A stretch of 64,000 nucleotides of DNA from an uncultured Alphaproteobacteria bacterium (lineage in GTDB: Bacteria; Pseudomonadota; Alphaproteobacteria; RF32; CAG-239): contig CALYAW010000006.1 in assembly GCA_944393685.1 (NCBI GenBank), forward strand, positions 1-64,000, written 5' to 3'. The position numbers were made by a program, and so were the translations under genes. The notes beneath the pieces are model-generated. The model made no database searches, was not told the DNA's origin, and saw nothing but the letters and a program-made list of their open reading frames with translations. Position 1 is the first letter of the stretch. Every line of letters begins with the position of its first letter. This document shows, one piece after another, positions 17,875 through 28,366 of the stretch.

Positions 17875-19335
17875 CAAACGATCATAGATACGAGATCTTT
17901 TACTCATTTCATCTTCCAATATTTCCGGTGTATAATCTCTTTCCAACAGTGTTGGAACAGATGCAAACAAAGAAACTCCAAGTCCAAGCCGTCTCCCTCG
18001 GATATGCCCGCCCATAGCCTCAACAATAGTCGGATAAATATCAAATGAGCTAAAACGTCTATGTTTAGCACGCAGCACAGGCTTTTTTGTATTAATAAAA
18101 AGATTCATAACACGACGTTGAATATCTTCTCCACCCTCATAAATACCGTCATTCATAACCAAATGATCTCCTACAACGACAACTGTCGTATCGTCATAAA
18201 AGCTTTGTTTTTGTATCCAACGAACAAAAGAAGAAATTTTTTCATCGGCACACTTATAAACGTTTTTATAATAATCGCTCCCCTCATATCTCACACGGCA
18301 ATTTTTTTCATCCAAATATTCATTTCCCCCATGAGTATCCATAGTCATCAAAATAAGGGCAAATGGTTTATTTTGCTCAGCCAAGCTTTGCAATTGGGAA
18401 CGAGCGTCTGTCAAAAGCTGGTCATCTCGCAAAATCTTTCTTCTTACCGGATCTACATCATCATGTAATTTGTATTTTTTCTTAAAATAATTCCACCCTA
18501 AAATCTGAATATCACCATGTGATTCAAAAAATTTATCAACACCCGCATAAGTCTTATCCATTCCGGTCATAAAAACAACATTATACCCGGCTTGATCCAG
18601 CACATCCGTCAAACACCAAGCCTCAGGCAAATAACCATGTTTTGGCAAAAACTTATTATGATTAACAATAGGAAGATGCAAAGGAATTCCACAAGTCTGA
18701 GCAACAAGACCTGCTTGTGTCCACTGAGTACCATCGACAGATATCATTCCACCGACATCGTCATCATCACTAAAATTGATATTTTCACGCGCCAGTTTAT
18801 TCATTTCTGGCATAAACATATCTCCAAAAAATTTCTTATTTTTATTATTTAGCCACGTAGCCTCAAAAGACTCAGCAAAAATAAGAATCAAATTACGTTT
18901 CTCTGGAGCAAAAACCACTTCTGTTCGCTTTGGATCAATCCAATTTTCTTCATAAAAATCAGAAAAGACATCTCTTGCATGATAATCTTCAATAATTTCT
19001 GCAAAATCAACACGGTATCCGACAAAGCAAAGGGCAACGATTAAATATACAAAAGCCAATTTTAAAGCAAATAAACGCACTTTCTCTGCAATTTTTTGCC
19101 ATGTTTGCCAACGATATTCTTTCAACCCAAAAACTATATACAAAACTAATAGTATGATGACCGAAACCATCAGCGTATTTTCTAAAAAACTTTTCATAAG
19201 TCTAGTTTCTGCATCAAGAGAAATATTGAGATGAAACAAAATCTGTTCATAAGTAATTTCACCAAACTTACGATGAATCCATTGCACGGATAGCCCCAGC
19301 ATAGATGCCGCAAAAATAATCAACAGAGCCAGCAT
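17860..19335 (-). CDS. OpgB/LtaS-like phosphoglycerol transferase family protein
   Basis: 491 aa of the alkaline-phosphatase-superfamily sulfatase/LtaS group. Transmembrane segments lie near residues 1-20, 55-75 and 90-110. The periplasmic catalytic domain begins near 145 (LILIFAESFEA, metal-binding Glu). The region QWTQAGLVAQTCGIPL matches the OpgB (MdoB) family, where the nucleophilic Thr/Ser lies nearby. Later metal ligands are in MDTHGG and VVGDH. OpgB moves phosphoglycerol onto periplasmic glucans. A phosphoethanolamine transferase or other sulfatase role is possible, and no opgGH genes are present here. Its ATG overlaps the MIF stop (TAATG). Confidence 0.8.
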   Translation of the reverse strand: MLALLIIFAASMLGLSVQWIHRKFGEITYEQILFHLNISLDAETRLMKSFLENTLMVSVIILLVLYIVFGLKEYRWQTWQKIAEKVRLFALKLAFVYLIVALCFVGYRVDFAEIIEDYHARDVFSDFYEENWIDPKRTEVVFAPEKRNLILIFAESFEATWLNNKNKKFFGDMFMPEMNKLARENINFSDDDDVGGMISVDGTQWTQAGLVAQTCGIPLHLPIVNHNKFLPKHGYLPEAWCLTDVLDQAGYNVVFMTGMDKTYAGVDKFFESHGDIQILGWNYFKKKYKLHDDVDPVRRKILRDDQLLTDARSQLQSLAEQNKPFALILMTMDTHGGNEYLDEKNCRVRYEGSDYYKNVYKCADEKISSFVRWIQKQSFYDDTTVVVVGDHLVMNDGIYEGGEDIQRRVMNLFINTKKPVLRAKHRRFSSFDIYPTIVEAMGGHIRGRRLGLGVSLFASVPTLLERDYTPEILEDEMSKRSRIYDRLLFGK

Positions 19336-19670
19336 TATCCTAACAATCCTCCATTAACGGATACATCTTCAGCCTTTAAATTAACAAACTCAATGTTCAC
19401 AAAGCGAGCCTCAACTTTTAAATGTTGTACAACCACATCTGTCAGCTTTCGAGCCAAAAGAGCCTTATCGGAGAAGCCCACAGATTTTATCTCAATCAAA
19501 GCTCCTTTGTTTTTATTAGTTCCACCAAATGCCATATCTTGCCCGCAACATACTCTTGCTACAACATAATCAATTGGTTTTCCAAGATTTTCTGCAACCA
19601 AATGTGCGACTTCGGCACACAAATTATCATTTTTATTTTCAGTGTTTGTACTAATTGTTATAAAAGGCAT
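19335..19670 (-). CDS. MIF-family tautomerase
   Basis: 111 aa, close in length to human macrophage migration inhibitory factor (115 aa). The catalytic N-terminal proline follows the initiator Met (MPFITISTN). The family stretch LGKPIDYVVARV, with the active-site Lys, and DMAFGGTNK are present. Known relatives tautomerise phenylpyruvate or D-dopachrome; the physiological role in bacteria is unclear. It overlaps the transferase gene by one base and is probably transcribed with the Nudix gene upstream. Confidence 0.88.
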   Translation of the reverse strand: MPFITISTNTENKNDNLCAEVAHLVAENLGKPIDYVVARVCCGQDMAFGGTNKNKGALIEIKSVGFSDKALLARKLTDVVVQHLKVEARFVNIEFVNLKAEDVSVNGGLLG

Positions 19671-19751
19671 TTTATTTTCTCCACAAAAAACACAACTATT
19701 ATACTGTTGTATTTTAAAAATGCAACTACAAAAGAAATCAAAAAAATTACC

Positions 19752-20183
19752 TTATCTATAGCAAAGTTCTGTTAAACCTATATCTGGCTTATTTTCAATA
19801 AAAATTTTAACTTTCGGAATTATGTTCTCCGGCAATTTATCTTTATCAAACCATTTAAGCTCGCCACACTTATCAGGCTCCATATTTTCAATCTCTCCCA
19901 ACCATTTATGACAGCGAAAAATAAATTGTAAATAAGGACAATCGGATAAATCATGACAGACTTCGCTAAAATGCAAATCTTCCGGAGCAATTTCCACTCC
20001 GGCTTCTTCTTTTGCCTCACGTATAGCAGCTTCTTTAACTGTTTCTCCTTCTTCAGGATGACCTTGCACCAAACCATATTGACCATCGCAGTAACCTGTG
20101 TTTTCGCGCAAAGATAGCAAAACCCTATCATCTTGCTCAAAAATAATATAAACGGCAAAACGAATGGTCAATCGTGCGCTCAT
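19752..20183 (-). CDS. Nudix hydrolase
   Basis: 143 aa. A complete Nudix box lies at residues 41-63: Gly41, then EEG, REAKEEAG with the catalytic Glu pair. The family hydrolyses nucleoside diphosphates linked to another moiety. The substrate cannot be read from the sequence; housecleaning of modified nucleotides is one possibility. It starts 1 base after the PAP2-like gene stop, so the two are coupled. Confidence 0.92.
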   Translation of the reverse strand: MSARLTIRFAVYIIFEQDDRVLLSLRENTGYCDGQYGLVQGHPEEGETVKEAAIREAKEEAGVEIAPEDLHFSEVCHDLSDCPYLQFIFRCHKWLGEIENMEPDKCGELKWFDKDKLPENIIPKVKIFIENKPDIGLTELCYR

Positions 20184-20184
20184 A

Positions 20185-20640
20185 TTAAAAAATCCTTTCC
20201 CAAAAATGTACTGTCAAAGCGACCACACACCCCAACACAAACCCAGCTATCACCTCTTTTGGAGTATGTCCCAATAATTCCTTTAGCTGTGCAGACTTGG
20301 TTTTCATATTTGATTTATAAAAATCTTTCAAAATCTGATTAAGAATTTTGGCCATATCACCGGCATCCCGACGCAAACCTGCAGCATCATGCATCACAAC
20401 CAATGCATAACCAGAACTGATTGCAAAGAACAAAGAATCAAAACCGGCAATCAATCCGGCAGACATAGTCAAAGCACAAACTCCTGCACTATGCGAACTT
20501 GGCATTCCTCCGGTGGTTGCCAACTTTTCAAAATCAATTTCTTTCATTTTCAGGTAAAAAGTCAAAACCTTCAAAGATTGAGCAATTATCACTGCCAAAA
20601 GCCCACTGATTATCGCTTCAAATCCAGTATTTAATATCAT
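20185..20640 (-). CDS. Divergent PAP2 family membrane protein (YuiD/DUF212 type)
   Basis: 151 aa with three or four hydrophobic segments. The motifs GGMPSSHSAGVCAL near residue 44 and VMHDAAGLRRDAG near 82 are hallmarks of the divergent PAP2 (DUF212) family, distantly related to phosphatidic acid phosphatases. Substrate unknown. It lies just downstream of gyrA and upstream of the Nudix gene on the same strand. Confidence 0.88.
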   Translation of the reverse strand: MILNTGFEAIISGLLAVIIAQSLKVLTFYLKMKEIDFEKLATTGGMPSSHSAGVCALTMSAGLIAGFDSLFFAISSGYALVVMHDAAGLRRDAGDMAKILNQILKDFYKSNMKTKSAQLKELLGHTPKEVIAGFVLGCVVALTVHFWERIF

Positions 20641-20657
20641 TTTCTTATCTCACGTTA

Positions 20658-20684
20658 TGAGCGGACGGTATAACCATCCGCTCA
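20658..20684 (-). terminator. Hairpin after gyrA
   Basis: A 12-bp stem with one C-A mismatch (20658-20669 with 20673-20684) begins 8 bases after the gyrA stop. There is no T run, so it may be a processing or stability hairpin rather than an intrinsic terminator. Confidence 0.4.
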
Positions 20685-20691
20685 GACAGTC

Positions 20692-23484
20692 CTATTCTTC
20701 TGTTTCGACGTCAGGCTCTTCAACTTCTATTTCGCCTAATGTCTCATCAGGATCAGCAACGCTATCTCCCAAAACTTCGGAACCAGTTTCTTCTTCAAGC
20801 TCTTCATCGTCTCCGGCATCGGCATCAAGCCATGTTACGGAGACAACTTTTTCACCTTCTCCGGTTCTAAACAAAATAACGCCTTGTGTCTTACGACCAG
20901 CAATTCGAATATCGCTAACCGGCATTCTGATAAGTTTACCTGCATCGGTAACCATCATAATTTGATTATCATCTTCAATCGGGAAAGAACTGGCAATTTC
21001 CTTATTACGGGCAGACATTTCCATATTTGCAATACCTTGTCCGCCACGTCCCGTCACACGATATTCATATGATGAAGTACGTTTACCATAACCTGTGGTG
21101 GTAACAGAAAGAATAAATTGCTCATTTTCTTTCATCTGCTCATAGACTTCACGGCTCATATGAGCGAAATCAGGTTCTGTTCCCTCATTTTCCATGCGTT
21201 TAAGACGAAAATACTCTTCCCTCTCCTCAGTTGTTGCATCGCTATGCTTCAAGATAGACATTGAAATAACTTCATCCTTATCCGCAAGTTTAATACCGCG
21301 AACACCTGTTGAATTTCTGCCAACGAATACGCGAACATCTTCCACAGGGAAACGAATACACTTACCACTGCGAGCAGCCAACATAACATCATTATCTTCA
21401 TTACAAATACGAACGTTAATCAATTTATCGCCATCATCCAATTTCATAGCGATTTTTCCGTTAGATTGAACATTAACAAAATCACTCAACGAATTACGAC
21501 GAACATTACCCTTCGAAGTGGCAAACATGATGGACATGTCTTGACATTCTGTCTCATTTTCCGGCAATTTCATAATGGTTGTAATTGTCTCACCGGGATC
21601 AAGCGGCAACAAATTAACAAACGGCTTTCCCTTAGATGTCGGAGAACCCAAAGGTAATTTATACACCTTCATTTTATAAACATATCCTAAAGAAGAGAAG
21701 AACAACACCGGCGTATGGGTAGAAGCCACAAACAACCGAGTTACAAAATCTTCCTCTTTGGTAGCCATTCCGGATTTTCCTTTTCCGCCGCGTTTTTGAG
21801 CTTTATATGCATTCAGCGGCACACGCTTAATATATCCGGCTTCCGTAACGGTAACCACCATATCTTCCCTTTGAATCAAAGACTCAATATCAGTATCATA
21901 CTCTATGTCTTCAATTTTAGAACGACGAGGTGTAGCATATTCATCTTTAATAACCACCAATTCATCACGCATAATAGTGTATAATTTTTCACGTGAAGAC
22001 AGAATAGACAGGCATTCTTTAATTTCATCTCCGAGAACAACCAATTCTTCATGGATTTTGTCTCTTTCCAAGCCTGTCAATCTTTGGAGTTTCAAATCCA
22101 AAATAGCACGAGCCTGAGCCTCAGACAAACGATAAGTTCCGTTTTCGACCTTACGGTCAGGTTCATCAATCAATTTCACCAAAGGTTCAACATCACCGGC
22201 TGGCCATGCTTTTGCCAGCAACGCTTCTTTAGCTTCTTGCGGTGATGGAGAGGTTCGTATCAAATCAATTACCGGATCAATATTTTCAACAGCAATTGCT
22301 AATCCGACCAACGTATGGGCACGATCACGGGCTTTACCCAATTCAAAAATCGTACGACGACGAATAACTTCTTCACGGAACTCTATAAATGCGGCAATAA
22401 TTTCTTTAAGGTTCATCATCATCGGACGACCATTATGAATTGCCAGCATATTCATACCGAAACTGGTCTGCAACGAAGTATATTTATACAATTGGTTCAA
22501 GACCACATCAGCCTGAAAATCTCTTTTTACTTCAATAACGACACGAACACCTTGACGATCAGATTCATCACGGATTTCGGCAATGCCTTCAATTTTCTTT
22601 TCCTTAACCAATTCGGCAATACGAGTAATCATTGCGGCTTTATTAACCTGATAAGGGATTTCATGAACAATGATTGCCTCTTTATCTTTGTGAAGTTCTT
22701 CAATTGTGCATTTGGCACGCATTACAACCGAGCCGCGGCCGGTCAAATAAGCGGATTTAGCACCGGCATAGCCAAGTACCAATCCTCCCGTTGGAAAATC
22801 TGGTCCGGGAATAATTTTAACCATCTCCTCAATGGATATATCCGGATTGTCAATATAAGCACAGCAAGCGTCAATAACCTCGCCAAGATTATGAGGAGGA
22901 ATATTGGTTGCCATACCAACCGCAATACCGTTTGCCCCGTTAACTAGAAGATTCGGATATCGTGCTGGCAAAACAGATGGTTCCTGCAAACTTTCATCAT
23001 AGTTTGGCATAAAATCAACGGTATCTTTATCGATATCATCAATCAAAGCATGAGCGACTTTTGCCAATCTAGCCTCGGTATAACGCATCGCGGCGGCGCT
23101 GTCACCATCCATAGAACCGAAGTTTCCTTGACCATCAATCAAAGGAACCCGCATTGAAAAAGGCTGAGCCATACGAACCATAGCTTCATAGACCGAAAAA
23201 TCTCCATGTGGGTGATATTTACCTAAAACATCACCGACGATACGAGCTGATTTACGAAACGGGCGATTATAATCATATCCATTTTCATAAGCCGAATAAA
23301 TAATACGACGATGCACTGGCTTCAAACCATCACGAACATCTGGCAGCGCACGAGAAACAATAACACTCATTGCATAATCCAGATAAGAACGGCGCATTTC
23401 TTCCGAAATTTCAATCGGCGTAATGTCTTTGCCAACATCAATCGGATTAATATCAGCTTTTTTATTTTCAATTTCTTCAGTCAC
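20692..23484 (-). CDS. gyrA: DNA gyrase subunit A
   Basis: 930 aa. Cuts and rejoins DNA in the gyrase A2B2 tetramer. The winged-helix/tower domain has the catalytic Tyr within [10 protein letters not shown] near residue 131. The C-terminal domain carries beta-pinwheel repeats, with the GyrA box [10 protein letters not shown] near 563. The quinolone-resistance region reads [11 protein letters not shown], with Phe96 and Glu100 where E. coli has Ser83 and Asp87. The last 45 residues are a strongly acidic tail. It is the first gene of a likely transcript running into the PAP2-like gene. The 276-base gap to ssb holds its promoter region and the ssb terminator; nothing else is visible there. Confidence 0.98.
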   Translation of the reverse strand: MTEEIENKKADINPIDVGKDITPIEISEEMRRSYLDYAMSVIVSRALPDVRDGLKPVHRRIIYSAYENGYDYNRPFRKSARIVGDVLGKYHPHGDFSVYEAMVRMAQPFSMRVPLIDGQGNFGSMDGDSAAAMRYTEARLAKVAHALIDDIDKDTVDFMPNYDESLQEPSVLPARYPNLLVNGANGIAVGMATNIPPHNLGEVIDACCAYIDNPDISIEEMVKIIPGPDFPTGGLVLGYAGAKSAYLTGRGSVVMRAKCTIEELHKDKEAIIVHEIPYQVNKAAMITRIAELVKEKKIEGIAEIRDESDRQGVRVVIEVKRDFQADVVLNQLYKYTSLQTSFGMNMLAIHNGRPMMMNLKEIIAAFIEFREEVIRRRTIFELGKARDRAHTLVGLAIAVENIDPVIDLIRTSPSPQEAKEALLAKAWPAGDVEPLVKLIDEPDRKVENGTYRLSEAQARAILDLKLQRLTGLERDKIHEELVVLGDEIKECLSILSSREKLYTIMRDELVVIKDEYATPRRSKIEDIEYDTDIESLIQREDMVVTVTEAGYIKRVPLNAYKAQKRGGKGKSGMATKEEDFVTRLFVASTHTPVLFFSSLGYVYKMKVYKLPLGSPTSKGKPFVNLLPLDPGETITTIMKLPENETECQDMSIMFATSKGNVRRNSLSDFVNVQSNGKIAMKLDDGDKLINVRICNEDNDVMLAARSGKCIRFPVEDVRVFVGRNSTGVRGIKLADKDEVISMSILKHSDATTEEREEYFRLKRMENEGTEPDFAHMSREVYEQMKENEQFILSVTTTGYGKRTSSYEYRVTGRGGQGIANMEMSARNKEIASSFPIEDDNQIMMVTDAGKLIRMPVSDIRIAGRKTQGVILFRTGEGEKVVSVTWLDADAGDDEELEEETGSEVLGDSVADPDETLGEIEVEEPDVETEE

Positions 23485-23702
23485 TTTATTTACACCTTTA
23501 CTTTAACAATTCAAACTCTGATAAGATTAGCAAAAAATACTTTTTGAAGCTAACAAATTCTCCGACTTATGCCCAGATAAAAACACCCAAACACGCTCTA
23601 TGGGCAAAAAAACAGCCTTAAAATCGATTTTTAATTTTTCTTGCCGGCAAAAGGTTAACAATAATGCATCAAAAAACGATAATTTAGCCAATTTTTAATA
23701 TC

Positions 23703-23737
23703 AAAAAAAGGAAAGGCGTTTCCGCTCTTTCCTTTTT
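23703..23737 (-). terminator. ssb terminator
   Basis: AAAAAGGAAAG (23705-23715) pairs with CTTTCCTTTTT (23727-23737) around an 11-base loop and is followed on the minus strand by T. It lies 22 bases beyond the ssb stop. Confidence 0.75.
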
Positions 23738-23759
23738 GCAGATAAATTCTTAATTTTGA

Positions 23760-24221
23760 CTAAAATGGAATATCATCATCCAAATCGGCAGAAGGAGCCG
23801 CAGGAGCAGAATCCCAACCTGAAGACGAGGAAGAAAAAACATCATTTCCGCCGGCCGGAACTCCATCTCCCTTACCATCAAGAAGAACCAAAGAACCATT
23901 ATAATTTTGCAAAACAACTTCTGTCGTATATCTTTCTTGACCGTTGCCATCTTCCCATTTACGCGTCTGCAACTGACCTTCCAAATAAACTTTCGAACCT
24001 TTACGGAGATAACGTTCTGCAATATCTGCCAACTGAGGATTAAAAATAACCACCCGATGCCATTCTGTACGATCTTTTCGTTCTCCGGACAACTTATCTT
24101 TCCATGTATCCGACGTTGCCACATTCAAATTGACGATTTTGGCACCATTTTGAGTATTGCTGACTTTAGGATCAGCTCCCAAATTGCCGACCAAAATTAC
24201 CTTATTAATGCTTCCAGCCAT
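23760..24221 (-). CDS. ssb: Single-stranded DNA-binding protein
   Basis: 153 aa. An N-terminal OB fold (residues 1-110; INKVILVGNLGADP, then WHRVVIFN) is followed by a short Gly/Ser/Ala linker and the conserved acidic tip DDDIPF that recruits repair and replication partners. It has its own terminator. It lies between gyrA and uvrA, as in many alphaproteobacteria. Confidence 0.98.
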   Translation of the reverse strand: MAGSINKVILVGNLGADPKVSNTQNGAKIVNLNVATSDTWKDKLSGERKDRTEWHRVVIFNPQLADIAERYLRKGSKVYLEGQLQTRKWEDGNGQERYTTEVVLQNYNGSLVLLDGKGDGVPAGGNDVFSSSSSGWDSAPAAPSADLDDDIPF

Positions 24222-24295
24222 TTTATTTATACCTTATATTATTCGTTAAAACTCTACTCAATATACATTGATAATTTCCAGATTAAAACCCAAAA

Positions 24296-25408
24296 TCAAT
24301 AAACCTGTGTATATTCTCCTTCTGAAAAACCATATACACCATAAGGAGCTGATTTATTAGGATTTCCTTCCTTAAACTTAACTTTTCCCCATGGCAAGAC
24401 AAATTCAGCAGAATCAGATACTTGAGAAGTTTTCTCATAATCAAAAGAATTGGCTTGCATCACGATTGTTTTCCATAAAAGAACACTCAAATAGCCATAA
24501 GCGCCCAATCCTCGCGGTTCCTGCCTTTTAAGGCGCAAACGCACCAAGGTCTCGGCAAACTGCGGATTATCTCTAAGATTCTCAAGAGCCAAAAAATATA
24601 ATCCTTTCTGCCTTGAGCTAACGATATCGGTATAATCTTCTCTCAAAGCATAACGACTGGTAAATATGGCGGTTCCATTTCTAATCTCTCCGATTTCACG
24701 CGTCAATTTAGCCGTGTTTTTAGATGTCCCCAATATATAAACCACCTGATTATTGAGCAATATTTCATCAGCCATTTGCTTAAAATCATCGCCATAATTG
24801 GCAAAATTATAAGTTGTCAACCGTTGCATCATTTTTTCGTCAGTAAAAATTTGCTGTATAGCAGCGGCAATCTCCACCGCAGAACGATTTTGACCATCAT
24901 AAACCAAAGCCACGTTTTGATTTATAAATTTATGTTTATAAAAAGAAAAAAAAGCAGCAGCCTGTGTTGTTTCTGTTCCGGTAAATTTGATTAATCCTTT
25001 TCGCGCAATTTCCAATTTTTCGCCATCCACGGGCAAAGGAACTATTTGCATAATTTTACCGTCTTCATATATTTTTGCAACTTCGAAAAATTTATTTCCG
25101 CAATAAGGCCCTATAACCAAAAGCATTTTATCTTCGGGAGAAGAATTAACAGCCATCATCTGCGCCATAGAAACATTAAAACGATCATCACATTGATCAT
25201 CCACTTCAATCAGATTAATACTTTGCCCCAACAAACCACCTTGATTATTAATCTCAGACACGGCCGCTTTTACCCCTGATATCAAATCTTTGGCGGCATC
25301 GCTATAATCTCCGCTTTTAGGAGCTATGACGGCAATATTAACGGCAGCTTTGGCTGTCTCAATCAGACATAACAACATCGCAACCGCATAAACAAAAAAT
25401 TTTATCAT
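24296..25408 (-). CDS. Branched-chain-amino-acid-type periplasmic binding protein (orphan)
   Basis: 370 aa with a signal peptide ending near Ala-Lys-Ala21. It belongs to the Peripla_BP_6 (LivJ-like) fold: INIAVIAPKSGDYSDA at the mature start, GGLLGQSINLIEVDDQCDD, and GPYCGNKF in the hinge region. No permease or ATPase gene lies nearby. It could therefore serve a distant transporter, act as a sensor, or resemble the LpoA-type PBP-fold lipoprotein group, although no lipobox is seen. The frame upstream opens with TTG; the ATG at 25408 is preferred. No Shine-Dalgarno is obvious. Confidence 0.8.
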   Translation of the reverse strand: MIKFFVYAVAMLLCLIETAKAAVNIAVIAPKSGDYSDAAKDLISGVKAAVSEINNQGGLLGQSINLIEVDDQCDDRFNVSMAQMMAVNSSPEDKMLLVIGPYCGNKFFEVAKIYEDGKIMQIVPLPVDGEKLEIARKGLIKFTGTETTQAAAFFSFYKHKFINQNVALVYDGQNRSAVEIAAAIQQIFTDEKMMQRLTTYNFANYGDDFKQMADEILLNNQVVYILGTSKNTAKLTREIGEIRNGTAIFTSRYALREDYTDIVSSRQKGLYFLALENLRDNPQFAETLVRLRLKRQEPRGLGAYGYLSVLLWKTIVMQANSFDYEKTSQVSDSAEFVLPWGKVKFKEGNPNKSAPYGVYGFSEGEYTQVY

Positions 25409-25555
25409 AAAAAACAATATACTGGTTAAAACGTAAAGCGCATACTAGCACCATGTTTAATTTTTGCAAGTTTTTTATTTATAATCGCTTTAAGCATGTT
25501 TTATATTGCTATTCCTTGGAAAATAAACTATATTGCACGACCGAGGAGAACAAGA

Positions 25556-28366
25556 ATGAGTAATGATTTTATTGACATTAAAGGCGCCAGAGAACACAAT
25601 CTCAAAAATATCAGCATAAGTATCCCCAAAAATAAGCTAACAGTCATCACCGGTCTTTCTGGATCGGGCAAATCCTCCTTGGCATTTGACACCATTTATG
25701 CCGAAGGTCAAAGACGTTATGTTGAAAGCCTCTCCTCCTATGCACGCCAATTTTTGGATTTGATGAAAAAACCGGATGTAGATTCTTTGGAAGGACTTTC
25801 TCCTGCAATTTCCATTGAACAAAAAACAACCTCTCATAATCCTCGTTCAACTGTCGGCACTGTTACTGAAATTTATGATTATATGCGTTTGCTCTGGGCC
25901 AGAGCTGGAACTCCCTATTCACCCGCGACGGGTTTGCCTATTGAATCTCAAACTGTTTCTCAAATGGTAGATCGTCTTCTTGAAATGCCTGAAGGCACCA
26001 AATTAATGCTTTTATCCCCGATAGCCCGTGGCAAAAAAGGAGAATTCAAAAAAGAAATCGAAACATTGCAAAAACGTGGATATCAACGCCTCAAAATAGA
26101 CGGAACAATATACGATATAGAAGAAGCCCCGGAACTAAACAAAAATCAAAAACATGATATAGAAGTAATTATTGATCGTATCATCATAAAAGAAGGTATC
26201 AGCGAAAGATTATCTCAATCGATTGAAACAGCTCTAAACCTAAGTGATGGTCTACTTTTTGCCGAAAATGTCACGACAGGAGAAAGAACGATTTTTTCTT
26301 CAAAATTTGCCTGTCCGGTCTCCGGCTTTACAATAGAAGAAATAGAACCGCGCTTATTTTCTTTTAACAATCCTTACGGAGCCTGCCCTCACTGTGAAGG
26401 TATAGGTGCAAAACTTTATATGGATCCGCTTCTTGTTGTTCCCAATCCCAATTTATCAATATCAAAAGGAGCTATCGCCCCGTGGTTTAATCGTCGACAT
26501 GGATTTTTTACTGACACATTAACCTCTTTATGTCGCTATCTTGAAATTTCCGAGGACACACCATGGAAAGATTTGCCTCAACATGCCAAAGACGTCATTT
26601 TATATGGTTCAGGAAATGAACCTATTCCGATATATTTTTCCCATTTCCAAACATATAAGCCTTTTGAAGGGGTTATCCCCAACATGGAGCGTCGTTTTTT
26701 GGAAACAGATTCAATGTCCTCAAGGGAAGAATTAGCTCGCTATCAATCTGCAGCGCCTTGTGAGTTTTGCGGCGGAAAGCGTTTAAAACCAGAAGCCTTG
26801 GCTGTTAAAATTGGAGGTCTTGATATTATAGAAGCTTCCAACTTATCCATAAAAAAAGCACTTGTTTGGTTTCGCGGCATAGGACCTACTCTCTCCCCAA
26901 AAAAACAAGAAATCGCAGCAAAAATTCTTAAAGAAATTATAGAGAGACTAAGTTTTTTAAATAACGTTGGTCTTGAATATCTAAATTTATCCAGACAATC
27001 AGGCACATTATCCGGCGGCGAAGCACAGCGTATACGTCTTGCCTCACAAATAGGCTCAGGCCTAACCGGCGTACTCTATGTTTTGGATGAACCTTCCATT
27101 GGCTTACATCAAAGAGACAATGACCGCCTTTTAGAAACACTGACACGGTTAAGAGATATCGGCAACACCGTAATAGTGGTAGAACATGACGAAGATGCCA
27201 TTCGGGCAGCCGATTTTCTGGTTGACATGGGTCCCGGAGCCGGCAGCCAGGGAGGAGAGATAGTTGCCCAAGGAACGCCGCAAGAAGTCTTTAAAAACAA
27301 AAACAGTATAACCGCTCAGTATCTCAACGGGGATAAAGTTATTGCCGTCCCCTCAATACGTCGTAAAGGAAACGGAAAGTTTATAGGTCTTAAAGGAGCT
27401 AGAACCAATAATCTGAAAAATATTAACGTACAAATTCCGCTAGGAACTTTTACGTGCATCACGGGTGTTTCGGGCGGTGGCAAGTCTTCCTTAATATTAG
27501 AAACACTGTGTAAAGCACTAGACAAAGAAATCAATGGATCAAGAGAACCTGCCGGAGTTTACGACGAACTGATTGGAGCCCAAAATATTGATAAAATCAT
27601 TAATATCGACCAGTCACCGATAGGTCGCACACCACGCTCAAATCCGGCTACTTATACCGGTTTATTTGATTATATCCGTAACTGGTTTGCCGGTCTTCCC
27701 GAAGCCAAAGCGCGCGGATATTCTGCCGGACGTTTTTCTTTTAATGTCCCCGGGGGGCGTTGTGAAGCCTGCAAAGGAGACGGTGTTACCAAAATTGAAA
27801 TGAATTTTATGGCCGATGTCTATGTCGAATGTGATGTATGCAAAGGACGACGTTTCAATCGCGAAACCTTAGAAGTCCGTTATAAAGATAAATCCATTGC
27901 AGATGTTTTAGACATGACCGTAGATGAAGCCTTTGACTTTTTCAATGCTATTCCCTCTATCAAAAGCAGACTGGAACTATTAAGAAAAGTAGGTCTTGGT
28001 TACATAAAACTAGGACAACCCGCAACAACCTTATCCGGAGGAGAAGCTCAGCGTATAAAACTTTCCAAAGAGCTTTCCAAACGAGCCACCGGTAAAACAC
28101 TTTACATTCTTGACGAACCGACAACAGGACTTCATTTTGAAGACATCAACAAATTGCTAAAAGTACTGCAAGCACTGGTTGAACAAGGAAATTCCGTTAT
28201 TGTGATTGAACATAATCTAGATGTTATAAAAGTTGCAGACTACATCATTGATCTTGGGCCGGAAGGAGGCGATGGCGGCGGAAAAATCATTGCTCAAGGA
28301 ACGCCTGAAGAAGTAGCACAATCAGAAACCAGCTATACCGCCAAATACTTACGTTCAAAAATCTAG
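25556..28366 (+). CDS. uvrA: Excinuclease ABC subunit A
   Basis: 936 aa damage-recognition ATPase of nucleotide excision repair. It has two ABC modules: Walker [10 protein letters not shown] near residue 31, signatures LSGGEAQRI twice, and a second Walker [10 protein letters not shown] near 640. Zinc fingers show in CPHCEGIG (near 278) and CEACKGDG (near 738). The start is the ATG with GAGGAG 7 bases upstream; an earlier in-frame ATG at 25496 lacks one. No GTTC-N7-GTTC LexA box of the alphaproteobacterial type is visible upstream. The stop overlaps the convergent gene by 4 bases. Confidence 0.98.
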   Translation: MSNDFIDIKGAREHNLKNISISIPKNKLTVITGLSGSGKSSLAFDTIYAEGQRRYVESLSSYARQFLDLMKKPDVDSLEGLSPAISIEQKTTSHNPRSTVGTVTEIYDYMRLLWARAGTPYSPATGLPIESQTVSQMVDRLLEMPEGTKLMLLSPIARGKKGEFKKEIETLQKRGYQRLKIDGTIYDIEEAPELNKNQKHDIEVIIDRIIIKEGISERLSQSIETALNLSDGLLFAENVTTGERTIFSSKFACPVSGFTIEEIEPRLFSFNNPYGACPHCEGIGAKLYMDPLLVVPNPNLSISKGAIAPWFNRRHGFFTDTLTSLCRYLEISEDTPWKDLPQHAKDVILYGSGNEPIPIYFSHFQTYKPFEGVIPNMERRFLETDSMSSREELARYQSAAPCEFCGGKRLKPEALAVKIGGLDIIEASNLSIKKALVWFRGIGPTLSPKKQEIAAKILKEIIERLSFLNNVGLEYLNLSRQSGTLSGGEAQRIRLASQIGSGLTGVLYVLDEPSIGLHQRDNDRLLETLTRLRDIGNTVIVVEHDEDAIRAADFLVDMGPGAGSQGGEIVAQGTPQEVFKNKNSITAQYLNGDKVIAVPSIRRKGNGKFIGLKGARTNNLKNINVQIPLGTFTCITGVSGGGKSSLILETLCKALDKEINGSREPAGVYDELIGAQNIDKIINIDQSPIGRTPRSNPATYTGLFDYIRNWFAGLPEAKARGYSAGRFSFNVPGGRCEACKGDGVTKIEMNFMADVYVECDVCKGRRFNRETLEVRYKDKSIADVLDMTVDEAFDFFNAIPSIKSRLELLRKVGLGYIKLGQPATTLSGGEAQRIKLSKELSKRATGKTLYILDEPTTGLHFEDINKLLKVLQALVEQGNSVIVIEHNLDVIKVADYIIDLGPEGGDGGGKIIAQGTPEEVAQSETSYTAKYLRSKI

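Noticed and set aside
25430..25555. LexA (SOS) box before uvrA
   Set aside because: No GTTC-N7-GTTC or CTG-N10-CAG type site is visible; regulation by LexA cannot be claimed.
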